From Paenibacillus sp. FSL R5-0345 (GTDB lineage Bacteria > Bacillota > Bacilli > Paenibacillales > Paenibacillaceae): a stretch of DNA of 64,000 nucleotides. The position numbers were made by a program, and so were the translations under genes. A model generated the notes under the pieces. It saw only the letters and a program-made list of their open reading frames with translations. It was not told the DNA's origin and did no database searches. Location: NCBI RefSeq assembly GCF_000758585.1, contig NZ_CP009281.1, positions 5,146,001-5,210,000 of the forward strand, in the 5' to 3' direction. Positions 1-9,351 of this stretch are shown here, piece by piece. How positions within the stretch are numbered: position 1 is the first letter of the stretch; each line of letters begins with the position of its first letter.

Positions 1-7
1 CCTTCAT
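1..7 (-). CDS. start of a downstream gene running off the window (probable ECF transmembrane subunit)
   Basis: On the minus strand an ATG overlaps the stop of the double ATPase gene in an ATGA arrangement (ATG at 7-5, TGA at 6-4), and the frame leaves the window after two codons. Overlapping ATGA junctions are typical of translationally coupled genes. In ECF transporters the missing partner is the EcfT transmembrane subunit, so that is the likely product. This is inference from context only, since no protein sequence is visible. Confidence 0.35.
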
Positions 8-1710
8 CCGCCCCGGCTCCTCCTATCATATGCAATAAATCTTCTTACAAACTCTTCTGGCTGATCCAATTGGGCCTTCATAGCCAATGTAAATAGTGAG
101 GTTTCCTTTAAGTTAGCATTCCTAACCACTTCTATATTGGTTAATACTCGCTCTGGTCTGTCATCCGCAAGCTTCACTCCATCAGATAACACTACAGCTC
201 TATCAGCATACTCCAGCATAAGATGCATGTCATGCGTAATCATAATGACCGTCATTCCCTGCGCCCGCAGCGTGAGAAGGAATTCCATCATTTCGTTATA
301 GTGCCTATAATCCTGAGCTGCAGTCGGCTCATCCAAAATGATGAGTTCCGGCTCTAGAATCATAATAGACGCAATAGTAACACGTTTTTTCTGACCATAG
401 CTGAGCGCCGAGATCGGCCAGCTACGAAAAGCATATAGACCACATATTTTCAAAACATGATGCACACGCTCACGAATAAGCTCCTCTGACACGCCTCGTA
501 ACTTAAGGCCTAGCGCAACCTCATCATATAATAGCGTCTTAGAAATCATATGATTTGGATTCTGCATCACGAAACCGATCCGCTCTGCCCGCTCCTTAAT
601 CGTATCCTTGGCAATGTCTCTTCCGTTCATCAGTATCGATCCGGAGGTGGGCTTATAAAATCCACAGATTAGCTTAGATACCGTGGATTTTCCTGCCCCA
701 TTTCGACCAGCAATACAAAGCATCTCTCCTTTATTGATGAAAAGGTTAAGCTTATGCAGCACAGGCTGATTTCTCACGTATCCAAAAGAAATATCTCGCA
801 GCTCAAGTATAGGTGGACTATCCACCTTATCCTGTCGCGCATTATTGTTGTCATACCAGGTTTTAAGTTTACTTGAACAAGCCTCCAACTGAATATCGTT
901 TATATGCTGTGGATTCATATCTGATGTAATCGTACAACCTGCATACTTTAAAGCCGCCAAATAAAGAGGTTCCCGAATACCTACCTCTGAAAGTAGCTCA
1001 GTGCTTAACAGCTCAGCGGAAGGCATATCCGCCGCTACGCGTCCGTCATGGATCACAATAATGCGGTCCACCACACGGTGCAGTACTTCCTCTAGTCGGT
1101 GCTCGATAATAATAACTGTCTTGCCGGTCTCTTTTTGCACTCGGTCAATGAGCTCTATCGCTTTTGTGCCGGTATATGGATCTAAGTTTGCCAAAGGCTC
1201 ATCAAACAGCAGGATGTCCACATCACCAACCAGAACACCGGCTAAGGTTGTTTTCTGCTTCTGTCCGCCGGACAGTTCCTGAGGTGAAGATCCCAAATAA
1301 TCTTGGATATCCACCGCTGTTGCCGCAACTACTACTCTTTCTTTCATCTCAGCCTGCTGAACCGCTTGATTCTCCAGACTGAAGGCGATGTCCTCTCCAA
1401 CCGTTAATCCCACAAACTGTCCGTCCGGGTCTTGCAATACTGTCCCTATCTGATCCGACAATGCTGCGATACTTAGTTCTTTCTGCTCCTGACCCATAAT
1501 TTGCAATGATCCAGACATTTCACCTTTATAGGCAAAAGGGATGAGTCCGTTTATACAATGAGCCAGCGTACTTTTTCCAGAGCCTGAGGGTCCTACGATA
1601 AGCACCTTTTCCCCTTCGGCAATCGTTAAGTTGATACCTGTGAGTGTAGGTTCTTGCTGTGCTCGATATTGAAAACTGAAATCCTTAAATTCAATCACTG
1701 CTTTTCTCAT
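4..1710 (-). CDS. ECF-type ABC transporter, fused double ATP-binding protein
   Basis: Two complete ABC ATPase domains lie in one 568-residue chain. Domain 1 has Walker A GPSGSGKST (40-48), signature LSGGQ (146-150), Walker B ILLFDEP (166-172) and switch His204. Domain 2 has Walker A GRNGAGKST (335-343), signature LSYGQ (436-440) and Walker B LIILDEP (456-462). Fused ATPases of this type energise energy-coupling-factor importers for vitamins and related micronutrients at the cytoplasmic membrane (YkoD-like). The upstream gene on the same strand is an S component, and the next gene starts inside this stop codon, so an ECF operon is likely. The substrate cannot be read from the ATPase. No signal peptide or membrane segment is seen. 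Confidence 0.88.
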   Translation of the reverse strand: MRKAVIEFKDFSFQYRAQQEPTLTGINLTIAEGEKVLIVGPSGSGKSTLAHCINGLIPFAYKGEMSGSLQIMGQEQKELSIAALSDQIGTVLQDPDGQFVGLTVGEDIAFSLENQAVQQAEMKERVVVAATAVDIQDYLGSSPQELSGGQKQKTTLAGVLVGDVDILLFDEPLANLDPYTGTKAIELIDRVQKETGKTVIIIEHRLEEVLHRVVDRIIVIHDGRVAADMPSAELLSTELLSEVGIREPLYLAALKYAGCTITSDMNPQHINDIQLEACSSKLKTWYDNNNARQDKVDSPPILELRDISFGYVRNQPVLHKLNLFINKGEMLCIAGRNGAGKSTVSKLICGFYKPTSGSILMNGRDIAKDTIKERAERIGFVMQNPNHMISKTLLYDEVALGLKLRGVSEELIRERVHHVLKICGLYAFRSWPISALSYGQKKRVTIASIMILEPELIILDEPTAAQDYRHYNEMMEFLLTLRAQGMTVIMITHDMHLMLEYADRAVVLSDGVKLADDRPERVLTNIEVVRNANLKETSLFTLAMKAQLDQPEEFVRRFIAYDRRSRGG

Positions 1711-1772
1711 CCTTGACCTTCCTCTTAGCTTCGTTTGAAGATATTCACAACCATTAGATGTTCAATAGCCAT

Positions 1773-1800
1773 AAAAAAGCCGGTGATCTCCACCGGCTTT
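1773..1800 (-). terminator. hairpin with T-run between S component and ATPase genes
   Basis: A perfect 10-bp stem (AAAGCCGGTG / CACCGGCTTT) with a 5-nt loop is followed on the minus strand by six T. It lies after the S-component stop and before the ATPase start, so it may attenuate expression of the energising module relative to the S component. Confidence 0.75.
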
Positions 1801-1820
1801 TGGTTTGGATTATATGCTAC

Positions 1821-2381
1821 TCAGGCTTCTCTGGTCAAGCTGCCTTGCTTCGTTCTTGTCTTAGCATATGCAATTGCAAGTAGTGAGCCAATCACTGCCA
1901 CAGTGACTATATTGGATGCTCCGGCGATAAGTCCTTGAGTGAATACTTTATTCGCTGGTTCCGCATAGATTAGAATATCTAGTACAGGTGCTACTAAGAA
2001 CCAGGCGATTGCATTCGCTACAATCTGAGCCAGATTAAAACGAATCAGTTCCTTTCGTCCGAACTCCCCATCATGAATCCCAATTCTAGCCACCAGCAGA
2101 CCAATGACGAGACCAACAATTCCAGAAGCGATCACCCAACTGAACCAAGGGGAACCGTAAAAAATTGCATCCTTCAATGTATGGCCGATCAGGCCAATAA
2201 GTAATCCGGCAAACGGACCGTACAACAGTGCGAACAATGCTAGTAAAGCGTATGTAGTTTCAATGTTAGTGTTTGGAATTCCGGATGGAATCGAACCGAA
2301 CCTGCCCAATATAACGAATAAAGCAGAACCGATACCAATCGCTACAATGGTCTTGATCGATAACACCTTTTGTTTTGCCAT
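1821..2381 (-). CDS. ECF transporter S component, UPF0397-like
   Basis: A small hydrophobic protein of about 186 residues with five to six membrane segments. It opens with [18 protein letters not shown] and has a [13 protein letters not shown] loop, a pattern I associate with the UPF0397 family of ECF substrate-binding subunits, often labelled riboflavin-type without direct proof. The start is placed at ATG 2381 because GGGGGAG ends 9 nt upstream. The open frame extends 6 codons further, but an ATG at 2390 would touch the Shine-Dalgarno. It probably works with the double ATPase downstream and the EcfT partner beyond the window. The ligand is unknown. Confidence 0.8.
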   Translation of the reverse strand: MAKQKVLSIKTIVAIGIGSALFVILGRFGSIPSGIPNTNIETTYALLALFALLYGPFAGLLIGLIGHTLKDAIFYGSPWFSWVIASGIVGLVIGLLVARIGIHDGEFGRKELIRFNLAQIVANAIAWFLVAPVLDILIYAEPANKVFTQGLIAGASNIVTVAVIGSLLAIAYAKTRTKQGSLTREA

Positions 2382-2461
2382 CTTTTTCATCTCCCCCAAC
2401 GCGTCTTCTTTATTTTATGTGATTATACATCGGAATAGTCGGAATTACTATAGACTAAAAT

Positions 2462-2500
2462 AAAAAAATCTGCAAAGCAACATGATGTTGGCTTTGCAGA
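2462..2500 (-). terminator. rho-independent terminator after the Ig-like repeat gene
   Basis: A 10-bp perfect stem (TCTGCAAAGC / GCTTTGCAGA) with a 12-nt loop is followed by seven T on the minus strand, just downstream of the stop at 2534. Confidence 0.85.
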
Positions 2501-2533
2501 CCCAAGATCTTTTATACAAGTAGCTTGCTCTAT

Positions 2534-4762
2534 CTATTTCACCGTAACGGTTACCGTCACTGTCTTGGTGCCAATCTTACCTTTAATAGATGCCGTTCCT
2601 TTGCTCACAGCTACAATTTGCCCACTAGCAGATACTCTTGCTACAGAAGGCTTAGAGCTGGTCCACGCTGCACTTCCAGTAACAATGGCCGTCTTCCCCG
2701 TATCATACTGCGCAGTCACAACTGCATTCTGCACAGCTCCCGGAGCCATCTTCAGTCTATTTTCGTTAACAGTCAACTTCATTAGTTTAGGAACTACATT
2801 AATTTTGACACTAGTAGCAATCCCTTGATAAGAACCTGATAACGTTGCTGTTCCTTCAGCTATGGCTTTAACGGATGTACTTTTAACCGTTGCAACTGCC
2901 TCATTCGAGGACTCCCAGTTCATGCTACTAGAAATATTCCCCGTCTTGCCGTTTGAGTAGTAAGCCGTTACCTTTATAGATTTAGAGCCTTTAATGTTCA
3001 GTTCGATCGCATTTGGTTCTACAACAAGCTTAGTAACCTTTTGTTCAATGGTCACCGGGATGCTGATCGTCTTATTAGCGTAGGTTCCCTTTAAAGTTGC
3101 AGAGCCCTTTACCAATCCTTTGATTACCTTACCGGAAGCTGTTGTCTTGATAATTGCATTCGTACCAGTAATTTCCCATTCCATAGTGCCAGTAGCATCG
3201 AGTTCATTCCCATTTTCCATCACAGCTTTTACTTCAGGAACGGCCTTCTCTTCGCCAGTAACAACCACAAAGTTCTCCTCTGGTCCTAGCAAGATATGTA
3301 CCTTATCCTTAACTGTAACACTCACTACAACACTTTTATCTCGAATTGCCGCCTTGGAGGAGGTAGGGTTCTCGGATTTTATTTTACCGACAATATTAAC
3401 AGTACCAGCTGCTTCAGCAACAAGCTTGCCATCCTTGATAGTGGCAATTTCATCATTGGCAGAAGTCCATTCGATTTCTTGACTGAGATCTAGCTTCGTT
3501 TCGTCCAGCTTGGTTCCGTTTACCTTTGGCAAGCTTACGGAATCTTCTGTGAAAATATCCAGCTCCGTCTTATCAGCTTCCAGGTTTGTAATCGTTGGAT
3601 ATACAGTTACTTTAAAGCTCTTACTAACGCCCATATGTTCTGCTTTAACAGTCGAAGTTCCCACTGCTTTTGCAGTGACTGCTGCAGTATCACTTCCCGC
3701 AGTAACCGTTACCGCGAGCTGATTGTCTGAAGTCCATACTGCACTACCCGATACATTCGGAGTGGAATTCGCAGCATCCCGAACCTCTGCTTTAACGTTC
3801 AAACTCTCACCCATGAACAAGAATTGATCGCCTGATGGGGTTAACATTAATGCCTCAAAAGGAGCACGTACATATACATCCACTGTTTGTGTAATTCCCA
3901 GATAAGCTACTGTAATTACAGCTTTTCCTGCAGATAGGACTTTAATTTCTCCCTTATCTACCGTAGCAACACTTGTATTAGAAGAAGACCATTCCGCTTT
4001 CGCGGTAATATCATTTGCGGTCGATTTTGTAGTCTCTTTGGTAAACGCAGCTACTTTCACCGGATTATCGCCAACGAGCATTTCAATTTCCTTAACAAGG
4101 GTATCATCATCATTCTTAATCTCAATCCCGGAATAAGGCAATTTAACTACTGCTTTGAAGGTTGCTGTTAAGTCCTTGTATTTAGCAGTAATGGTTGAAG
4201 TACCTTCACCTGCCAGGGTAATCTTACCTTCTGCAATCGTTAATACGCTTGCATTGGAGCTGCTCCAAGTGGTATCAGCCGTTACATCCTTTGCAGAAGT
4301 TGCTGTATCGCCACCAATTGCATTGGCTTTAACCAGCAATTTATCCTCTTCATCACCCAACTTATAGTTCCCCTCGGAGCTATATTCGAGCTTCAATTCT
4401 TTGATCGGATGTGAAACCTCTACTTCAATAGTAGCTAACGCATGATTATAAGTAGCTGTAATAATAGCTTTCCCGCTATCTATTGGAGTCAAAAGACCAT
4501 TTACTACTTTTACAGCGTTAGTGTTAGAAGAATTCCATACCACTGCGCCAGTCACATCTCTTTTGGAGGAGGATCCTTCCACATTCGCATATACCTTCAG
4601 TTGCTTTGGCGTTTGTCCAACCGTAAGCTGCACTTTGGCTGAGCTTTCGAATTCGATCGAGTTGATGTCGCCGGTAGCTGCAAAGACACTTACCGGAAAA
4701 ACCGCAGTAGCTAACAATATCATGATGAGGAGTATTTTCGTCATTTTCCTGTACACAGTCAT
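2534..4762 (-). CDS. secreted multi-domain bacterial Ig-like (Big_2) protein
   Basis: The 742-residue product starts with a classical signal peptide (MTVYRKMTKILLIMILLATA followed by an AxA-type site near residue 29). The rest consists of about eight Big_2-like repeats of 80-90 residues, each with the hallmark W-(T/S/E)-S-(S/A)-N or similar, then A.V..G.(I/V) and G.A.I.(A/G).Y. Such repeats form beta-sandwich stalks in cell-surface adhesins and in wall-associated or exported proteins. No LPxTG, SLH or catalytic domain is visible, so it is probably released or loosely cell-wall bound. It stands alone with its own terminator and is divergent from azlC. The ligand is unknown. Confidence 0.85.
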   Translation of the reverse strand: MTVYRKMTKILLIMILLATAVFPVSVFAATGDINSIEFESSAKVQLTVGQTPKQLKVYANVEGSSSKRDVTGAVVWNSSNTNAVKVVNGLLTPIDSGKAIITATYNHALATIEVEVSHPIKELKLEYSSEGNYKLGDEEDKLLVKANAIGGDTATSAKDVTADTTWSSSNASVLTIAEGKITLAGEGTSTITAKYKDLTATFKAVVKLPYSGIEIKNDDDTLVKEIEMLVGDNPVKVAAFTKETTKSTANDITAKAEWSSSNTSVATVDKGEIKVLSAGKAVITVAYLGITQTVDVYVRAPFEALMLTPSGDQFLFMGESLNVKAEVRDAANSTPNVSGSAVWTSDNQLAVTVTAGSDTAAVTAKAVGTSTVKAEHMGVSKSFKVTVYPTITNLEADKTELDIFTEDSVSLPKVNGTKLDETKLDLSQEIEWTSANDEIATIKDGKLVAEAAGTVNIVGKIKSENPTSSKAAIRDKSVVVSVTVKDKVHILLGPEENFVVVTGEEKAVPEVKAVMENGNELDATGTMEWEITGTNAIIKTTASGKVIKGLVKGSATLKGTYANKTISIPVTIEQKVTKLVVEPNAIELNIKGSKSIKVTAYYSNGKTGNISSSMNWESSNEAVATVKSTSVKAIAEGTATLSGSYQGIATSVKINVVPKLMKLTVNENRLKMAPGAVQNAVVTAQYDTGKTAIVTGSAAWTSSKPSVARVSASGQIVAVSKGTASIKGKIGTKTVTVTVTVK

Positions 4763-4971
4763 TTGTTCTCTCCCTTAGGCTATAATGTCGTTTGGTGGTT
4801 TAAACCCACACTCTTTTACTTATATCGACAATTGTACACCAAGTGTTTACCCTATAACTCCATAAAGCCAAATTCAGGACTTTCAGACTAGATGAAAAGG
4901 TAAGGGTTGATCAATATATAAGGAAGTAATATGCTAGCTACTACATTCTTTATTGAACCAAGGGGGTTACG

Positions 4972-5706
4972 ATGAGTACAGAGAACGTTCAACTAGAGGC
5001 AATCCCTTCTCCAAAACAGGAAGATAGCTTCCTTAAAGGGGTAAAAGATTGCATTCCCACACTACTCGGTTATTTGAGCATCGGACTTGCCGCAGGGGTT
5101 GTTCAAAAGACTGCCGGACTCAGCATTGCTGAGATTGCCTTAATCAGTCTGATTCTTTACGCGGGATCAGCTCAGTTTATAGCTGCTGGAATGATAGCCG
5201 TAAGCAGCTCGCCTGCGGCCATTATCATTACGATTTTTATCGTTAATCTTCGTCATATTTTGCTTAGCGCAGCTCTTTCACCTTATTTCCGACATCTTAC
5301 CCCACTGCGAAATATGCTGGTTGGTTCTTTATTAACCGATGAGACCTTCGGTGTCGCCATCAATCAAACCTTGAATAAGGAGCAAATCAGTGAACAATGG
5401 ATGCACGGACTTAACATCACCGCTTATTTAAACTGGTTTCTTGCAAATATAGCCGGTGCTTTTTTGGCCCAGTGGATTTCAGATCCGGATCAATTCGGTT
5501 TGCAGTTTGCGTTACCCGCCATGTTTATCGGCATCCTTGTGATTTCCATGATGGACCGCAAAAAAATAAGACTTGATTTAGTTGTCGCAATCCTTGCAGT
5601 GACCATAGCTATAGGAAGCTCCTTCCTGTTCTCCAGTAGTGTTGGAGTGATTATCGCAACAGTTATTGCATCTACAATAGGGATGGTGTTTGAAAAATGG
5701 AAGTAA
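4972..5706 (+). CDS. azlC: AzlC family branched-chain amino acid exporter, large subunit
   Basis: A 244-residue membrane protein with the AzlC signature region GYLSIGLAAGVVQKTAGLS, then LYAGSAQFIAAGM and NLRHILLSAALSPY. Family members pair with a small AzlD subunit and export branched-chain amino acids or analogues such as azaleucine. The start ATG at 4972 has AAGGGGG 7 nt upstream. The gene overlaps azlD by 10 nt, suggesting translational coupling. The exact substrate is unproven. Confidence 0.88.
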   Translation: MSTENVQLEAIPSPKQEDSFLKGVKDCIPTLLGYLSIGLAAGVVQKTAGLSIAEIALISLILYAGSAQFIAAGMIAVSSSPAAIIITIFIVNLRHILLSAALSPYFRHLTPLRNMLVGSLLTDETFGVAINQTLNKEQISEQWMHGLNITAYLNWFLANIAGAFLAQWISDPDQFGLQFALPAMFIGILVISMMDRKKIRLDLVVAILAVTIAIGSSFLFSSSVGVIIATVIASTIGMVFEKWK

Positions 5707-6023
5707 GATGGGATGTTCTGTTGATCATTCTGGGGGCAGCTTTGGTGACCTTCATTCCAAGGGTGGTTCCATTAATGATTCTAAGCCGTTTTGAATTACC
5801 AGAATGGGGAATGCGCTGGTTAAATTATGTCCCTATCTCTGTCATGGCGGCATTAATAGGTCAGGAGATCTTCTTGAATGATGGAAAATTCACACCTATA
5901 GCCAATAATATTGAGCTTTTTGCAGCAATTCCTACTTTTTGGATCGCGATAAAAACCCGGAGTTTACTCGGCACTGTACTGGCAGGTGTAATTTCAGTTA
6001 TGATTCTGCGGATGTTTTTTTGA
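5697..6023 (+). CDS. azlD: AzlD family membrane subunit
   Basis: This 108-residue protein has three to four hydrophobic segments and the AzlD-type N-terminus (ILGAALVTFIPRVVPLMIL) and tail. It overlaps the end of azlC in another frame (ATG at 5697), which is the usual azlCD arrangement. It is the small partner needed by AzlC for amino-acid export. No clear terminator follows; a hairpin at 6189-6203 lacks a T-run. Confidence 0.85.
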   Translation: MEVRWDVLLIILGAALVTFIPRVVPLMILSRFELPEWGMRWLNYVPISVMAALIGQEIFLNDGKFTPIANNIELFAAIPTFWIAIKTRSLLGTVLAGVISVMILRMFF

Positions 6024-6390
6024 ACATGCAGGGGACCCCAAAAGCCATGAATTGCAGTGGCTGCTGATGCACCCATCTCTTATCTGACTACTTCTTGGCG
6101 CTACGCTTAAGAATTCGTTATCAGGAGTAGCTCATTATTTGGTGTTATATTTGGTGAATTATTAGTACTTTAATTGGTGTTTTTTTGGGTGCATTTTATG
6201 CACTCCATTTGGGTCACTATCGAACTCCCTTAGTCGCTGTTGGCATAAAAAAACACCAGATACATCAGAAGTGTCGTAAAAAACAATTTTTCTGCGTAAT
6301 GATCATGATTCATCATGCCAATTTCGTCCATAAAAGTGTTAAAAAGATGACGTAGTACAAGTCATTTATTGTGATTGTAAGCGAGAGCTT

Positions 6391-6680
6391 CTCTTTCAGT
6401 CGTTCCGCGCCATTCGGGCGTTATCTGGGGGATTTATACACCTCTTTCTCACATTTCCCACCTTTCCGGCGTTATCTGGGGGATTTTTCCACCTCTTTCA
6501 GCCGTTTCGCGCCTTCTGGGCGTTTTCTGGGGGATTTATACACCTCTTTCAGTCGTTTCGCGCCATTCGGGCGTTATCTGGGGGATTTATACACCTCTTT
6601 TAGCCGGTTCGCACCTTTCGGGCGATATCTGGGGGATTTATACACCTCTTTCTCACATTTCCCACATTTCGGGCGATATG
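6391..6680. repeat. 51-bp direct tandem repeat, five full copies plus one partial
   Basis: Units begin at 6391, 6442, 6493, 6544, 6595 and (partial) 6646, each exactly 51 bp, with the core GCGTTATCTGGGGGATTT. Because 51 is a multiple of 3, one plus-strand frame reads through as a 17-residue repeat. No plausible start, ribosome binding site or family is seen, so I treat it as a non-coding tandem repeat between the convergent azlD and mtaB genes. The rest of the 938-bp gap (6024-6961) holds a palindrome at 6733-6754 and the mtaB terminator. Confidence 0.85.
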
Positions 6681-6732
6681 GGCGCAGTTTTGGCCTACTT
6701 TGCAAAATCACTGCTAATATATGTACCACTTT

Positions 6733-6754
6733 CCCAAGGAAAATTTTCCTTGGG
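6733..6754. repeat. perfect 22-bp palindrome
   Basis: A continuous self-complementary sequence with each half reading CCCAAGGAAAA then its mirror. It lies in the azlD-mtaB gap without a T-run. It could be a protein-binding site or a remnant; no function is assigned. Confidence 0.6.
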
Positions 6755-6896
6755 GTCCGAAAGTATGCTCAAACTGATAAAAAGCATGCTAGTAATCCCA
6801 TAGAGAGCCGCAAGATTAGGAGAGAGCTATGCCTCTCTCCTATAGCTGCTATGCCTCGGCTATGCGGTTGCATTCCTCAGCCAACGCCAAAAACAC

Positions 6897-6935
6897 AAAG
6901 GAGCAATTCTCCATTAACGGGAGAATTGCTCCTTT
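6897..6935 (-). terminator. terminator after mtaB
   Basis: A 16-bp perfect stem (AAAGGAGCAATTCTCC and its complement) with a 7-nt loop at 6913-6919 is followed on the minus strand by GTGTTTTT. It ends the rsmE-mtaB transcript. Confidence 0.85.
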
Positions 6936-6961
6936 GCTGTCTTTTAACTAACATCTATTCC

Positions 6962-8305
6962 TTAACGAACAGCCTGCTTAAGACCGCTCTGACTTACCCC
7001 GATCAGTTCGCCTCGGCATTCATTCACACCAGCTTCGGTGATCTTCACATCACAAAGTTCGCCTTGAAGTGAATCCTCACCCTCAAAGAACACCTGTAAA
7101 TAGTTATCACTGAAACCATGTTGCGTACTGCGACCCGGCGCACCCTTGGCTGATCTTTCTGGAATTACGCTAAGCGTCTGTCCAACAAACTTACGGGCAT
7201 AAGCTAATTGCATCTCTTCAGATAGATCAATCAGTTCCTGAACGCGTACATTTTTGATCTCCTCGTCGATCTGATTCTCCATCCGTGCTGCAGGCGTACC
7301 TGTCCGCTTGGAATAAGGGAATACATGCATCTCGGAGTAATTTATAGCTTTCATGAAATCGTAACCTGCACGGAACATCTCATCGGTCTCACCCGGAAAT
7401 CCAACGATAACGTCAGTGGTAATTCCCACATCTGGCATCGCCTGGCGGATCAATTGCATTTTGGCGTAATACTCTTCGGTCGTATATTTACGGCGCATCG
7501 CCTTCAGCACATCATTATGTCCGGCTTGTAGCGGGATATGCAGATGACGGCACATTTTGGAGGAACGGTTCAGCACCTCAAGCAGCTTCTCATCAATCTG
7601 ACTAGCTTCGATAGAACTGATACGTACGCGTTCCAGTCCATCCACCTTATCTAGATCCCACAGCAAATCGGAGAGACGGTAATTATCCAGATCATCGCCG
7701 TAACCTCCGGTATGAATACCCGTAAGTACAAACTCCTTATATCCTGCTTCTACCAATTGATGCGCTTGAGCGACAATGCTCTTGGGATCACGACTGCGGG
7801 ACAGCCCACGCGACCATGGAATGATACAGAAGGTACAGAAGTTGTTGCAACCATCCTGAATCTTCATAAACGCACGCGTCCGATCCGCAAAGCCTGGTAC
7901 ATCCATCTCTTCGAACTCACGTGTCTTCATAATATTACGCACAGCGTTAACCGGCTGGCGTGAGGCTTCAATGTTCTTCACATGCGTCATAATCTGATCT
8001 CGGTCCTGGTTACCAATAACAAGATCGACTCCAGGAATATCTAGAATCTCCCCAGGCGAAGTTTGCGCGTAACAGCCTGTTACGGCTACGATAGCCTCTG
8101 GATTACGGCGCACGGCACGGCGGATCATTTGACGGCTTTTTTTGTCACCTGTGTTAGTTACAGTACAAGTATTAATCAGATATACATCGGCGGGACCCTC
8201 GAAATCAACCTGCTCGTAACCTTCATTTTTAAATAGCTGCCAAATGGCTTCGGTATCATAGAAATTCACTTTACAACCTAAAGTATAAAACGCTACGGAT
8301 GGCAT
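6962..8305 (-). CDS. mtaB: tRNA t6A37 methylthiotransferase MtaB
   Basis: A radical-SAM methylthiotransferase of 447 residues that converts t6A to ms2t6A at tRNA position 37. The N-terminal MTTase domain carries three iron-sulfur cysteines (C11 in LGCKVN, C47 in NTCTVT, C78 in TGCYA). The radical-SAM motif CNNFCTFC gives C153, C157 and C160. A TRAM-like C-terminus follows. It lies 3 bp after rsmE, with GGGAGG inside the rsmE end as ribosome binding site. This is the B. subtilis yqeU-yqeV order. Confidence 0.95.
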   Translation of the reverse strand: MPSVAFYTLGCKVNFYDTEAIWQLFKNEGYEQVDFEGPADVYLINTCTVTNTGDKKSRQMIRRAVRRNPEAIVAVTGCYAQTSPGEILDIPGVDLVIGNQDRDQIMTHVKNIEASRQPVNAVRNIMKTREFEEMDVPGFADRTRAFMKIQDGCNNFCTFCIIPWSRGLSRSRDPKSIVAQAHQLVEAGYKEFVLTGIHTGGYGDDLDNYRLSDLLWDLDKVDGLERVRISSIEASQIDEKLLEVLNRSSKMCRHLHIPLQAGHNDVLKAMRRKYTTEEYYAKMQLIRQAMPDVGITTDVIVGFPGETDEMFRAGYDFMKAINYSEMHVFPYSKRTGTPAARMENQIDEEIKNVRVQELIDLSEEMQLAYARKFVGQTLSVIPERSAKGAPGRSTQHGFSDNYLQVFFEGEDSLQGELCDVKITEAGVNECRGELIGVSQSGLKQAVR

Positions 8306-8308
8306 CTC

Positions 8309-9073
8309 TTAAGCTCCTCCCATTTCTCCAGATTCATATAAAATACAAGCAGCAGCAACCATGCCCGCTGTCTCACAGCGCAGAATACGCCGACCAAGTC
8401 CTACGGATACTGCCCCGGCTTCCTCTGCCTTTTGGCATTCCTCCGGCGTAAAGCCTCCCTCAGGACCTACTACTACCATTACCTTCCCACCAGTCTCTGG
8501 CGAGAGCGATGCTAACCAAGGCGCAACACTGCTACGAAGCTGCAAGCCTTCCTCTTTTTCATAGCAGAAATAAACGGCATCATACTCGCTAAAAGTCTGC
8601 AAGAGCTGTTTCCAAGAAAGAGGTGAAGCTACAGCCGGAACGATATTCCGGTGAGCCTGTTCGGCAGCTTCCTTGCAAATTTTACGCCAGCGATCCAGTC
8701 GTTTGCTTTCCTTACGCTCGTCGTATTGCACTATCGTGCGCTCTGACAGAAAAGGAACAAAGCTCACAGCACCAATCTCTGTGCACTTCTGAATGACCGT
8801 TTCCATCTTATCAGCCTTAGGCAAGCTCTGAGCTACTGTAATTTTAATTCGAGGTTCATGCGTCATCTCCAGAGACTCCAAGATGTTCACAGTGACCTCC
8901 CCAATTTCAATCTGCGCAATCTCTACTAATGCCTCACGGGAAACACCATCGCTCACAATAAGCTTGTCCCCTGCCTTACCACGCATCACTTTAGCAATAT
9001 GACGGGCATCTTCCCCATCAATTCTCACGGTATCCGCACCAAACTGCTCCGGCGTAACGAAATATCGCTGCAT
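8309..9073 (-). CDS. rsmE: 16S rRNA (uracil1498-N3)-methyltransferase
   Basis: This 254-residue SPOUT methyltransferase shows the family's N-terminal QRYFVTPEQF, the central VAQSLPKADKMETVIQKCTE and FVPFLSERT, the SAM-binding VVGPEGGFTPEE and the trefoil-knot end LGRRILRCETA. It methylates U1498 of 16S rRNA in the assembled small subunit. Start ATG 9073. It is directly followed by mtaB and preceded by a 280-bp gap containing an interspersed repeat, so transcription may restart here rather than come from prmA. Confidence 0.93.
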   Translation of the reverse strand: MQRYFVTPEQFGADTVRIDGEDARHIAKVMRGKAGDKLIVSDGVSREALVEIAQIEIGEVTVNILESLEMTHEPRIKITVAQSLPKADKMETVIQKCTEIGAVSFVPFLSERTIVQYDERKESKRLDRWRKICKEAAEQAHRNIVPAVASPLSWKQLLQTFSEYDAVYFCYEKEEGLQLRSSVAPWLASLSPETGGKVMVVVGPEGGFTPEECQKAEEAGAVSVGLGRRILRCETAGMVAAACILYESGEMGGA

Positions 9074-9108
9074 CTCATCATCATCCTGTTCATGAATTCA
9101 GTAACAAA

Positions 9109-9252
9109 TATAAACGCCTTCGGCATCCTTATAAGGATGGTAAGCGTTTAATCAAAAAATATAAGAAATAAAGTATAACGTGAAACTTATCCCTTATTAT
9201 ATTTGAAGAAACGGCTTAGTCGCCCTTATAAGGACGTCACCCGTTTCTTCAA
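9109..9252. repeat. two-hairpin intergenic repeat, copy 1 (with extra third hairpin)
   Basis: Hairpin A (9109-9151) opens with ATAAACGCCTTCGGCATCC and closes with GGTAAGCGTTTA. Hairpin B (about 9159-9203) has the AAGTATAACGTGAAACTTAT core flanked by ATATAAG-type arms. A third hairpin with GAAACGG arms ends at 9252 and resembles hairpin A of the 30-kb copy. The same architecture recurs at 26.2, 30.0, 40.7, 45.3, 47.6 and 63.3 kb. Confidence 0.8.
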
Positions 9253-9351
9253 GAAATATAAATATGGCTCAGGCGAAAATCAACTATCAAATTTTGATCA
9301 AATTACATAATACAATGTTTGACAAAGGTTGAACAGAGTTCATTCCTTGCC

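Noticed and set aside
6175-6258. long-range inverted repeat TGGTGTTTTTTT / AAAAAAACACCA as azlD terminator
   Set aside because: The arms are about 60 bp apart, no T-run follows the second arm on the plus strand, and the match is mostly A/T.
6371-7072. 233-residue plus-strand ORF over the 51-bp repeats
   Set aside because: It starts at a GTG without a ribosome binding site, is open only because the repeat length is a multiple of three, and runs antisense into mtaB.
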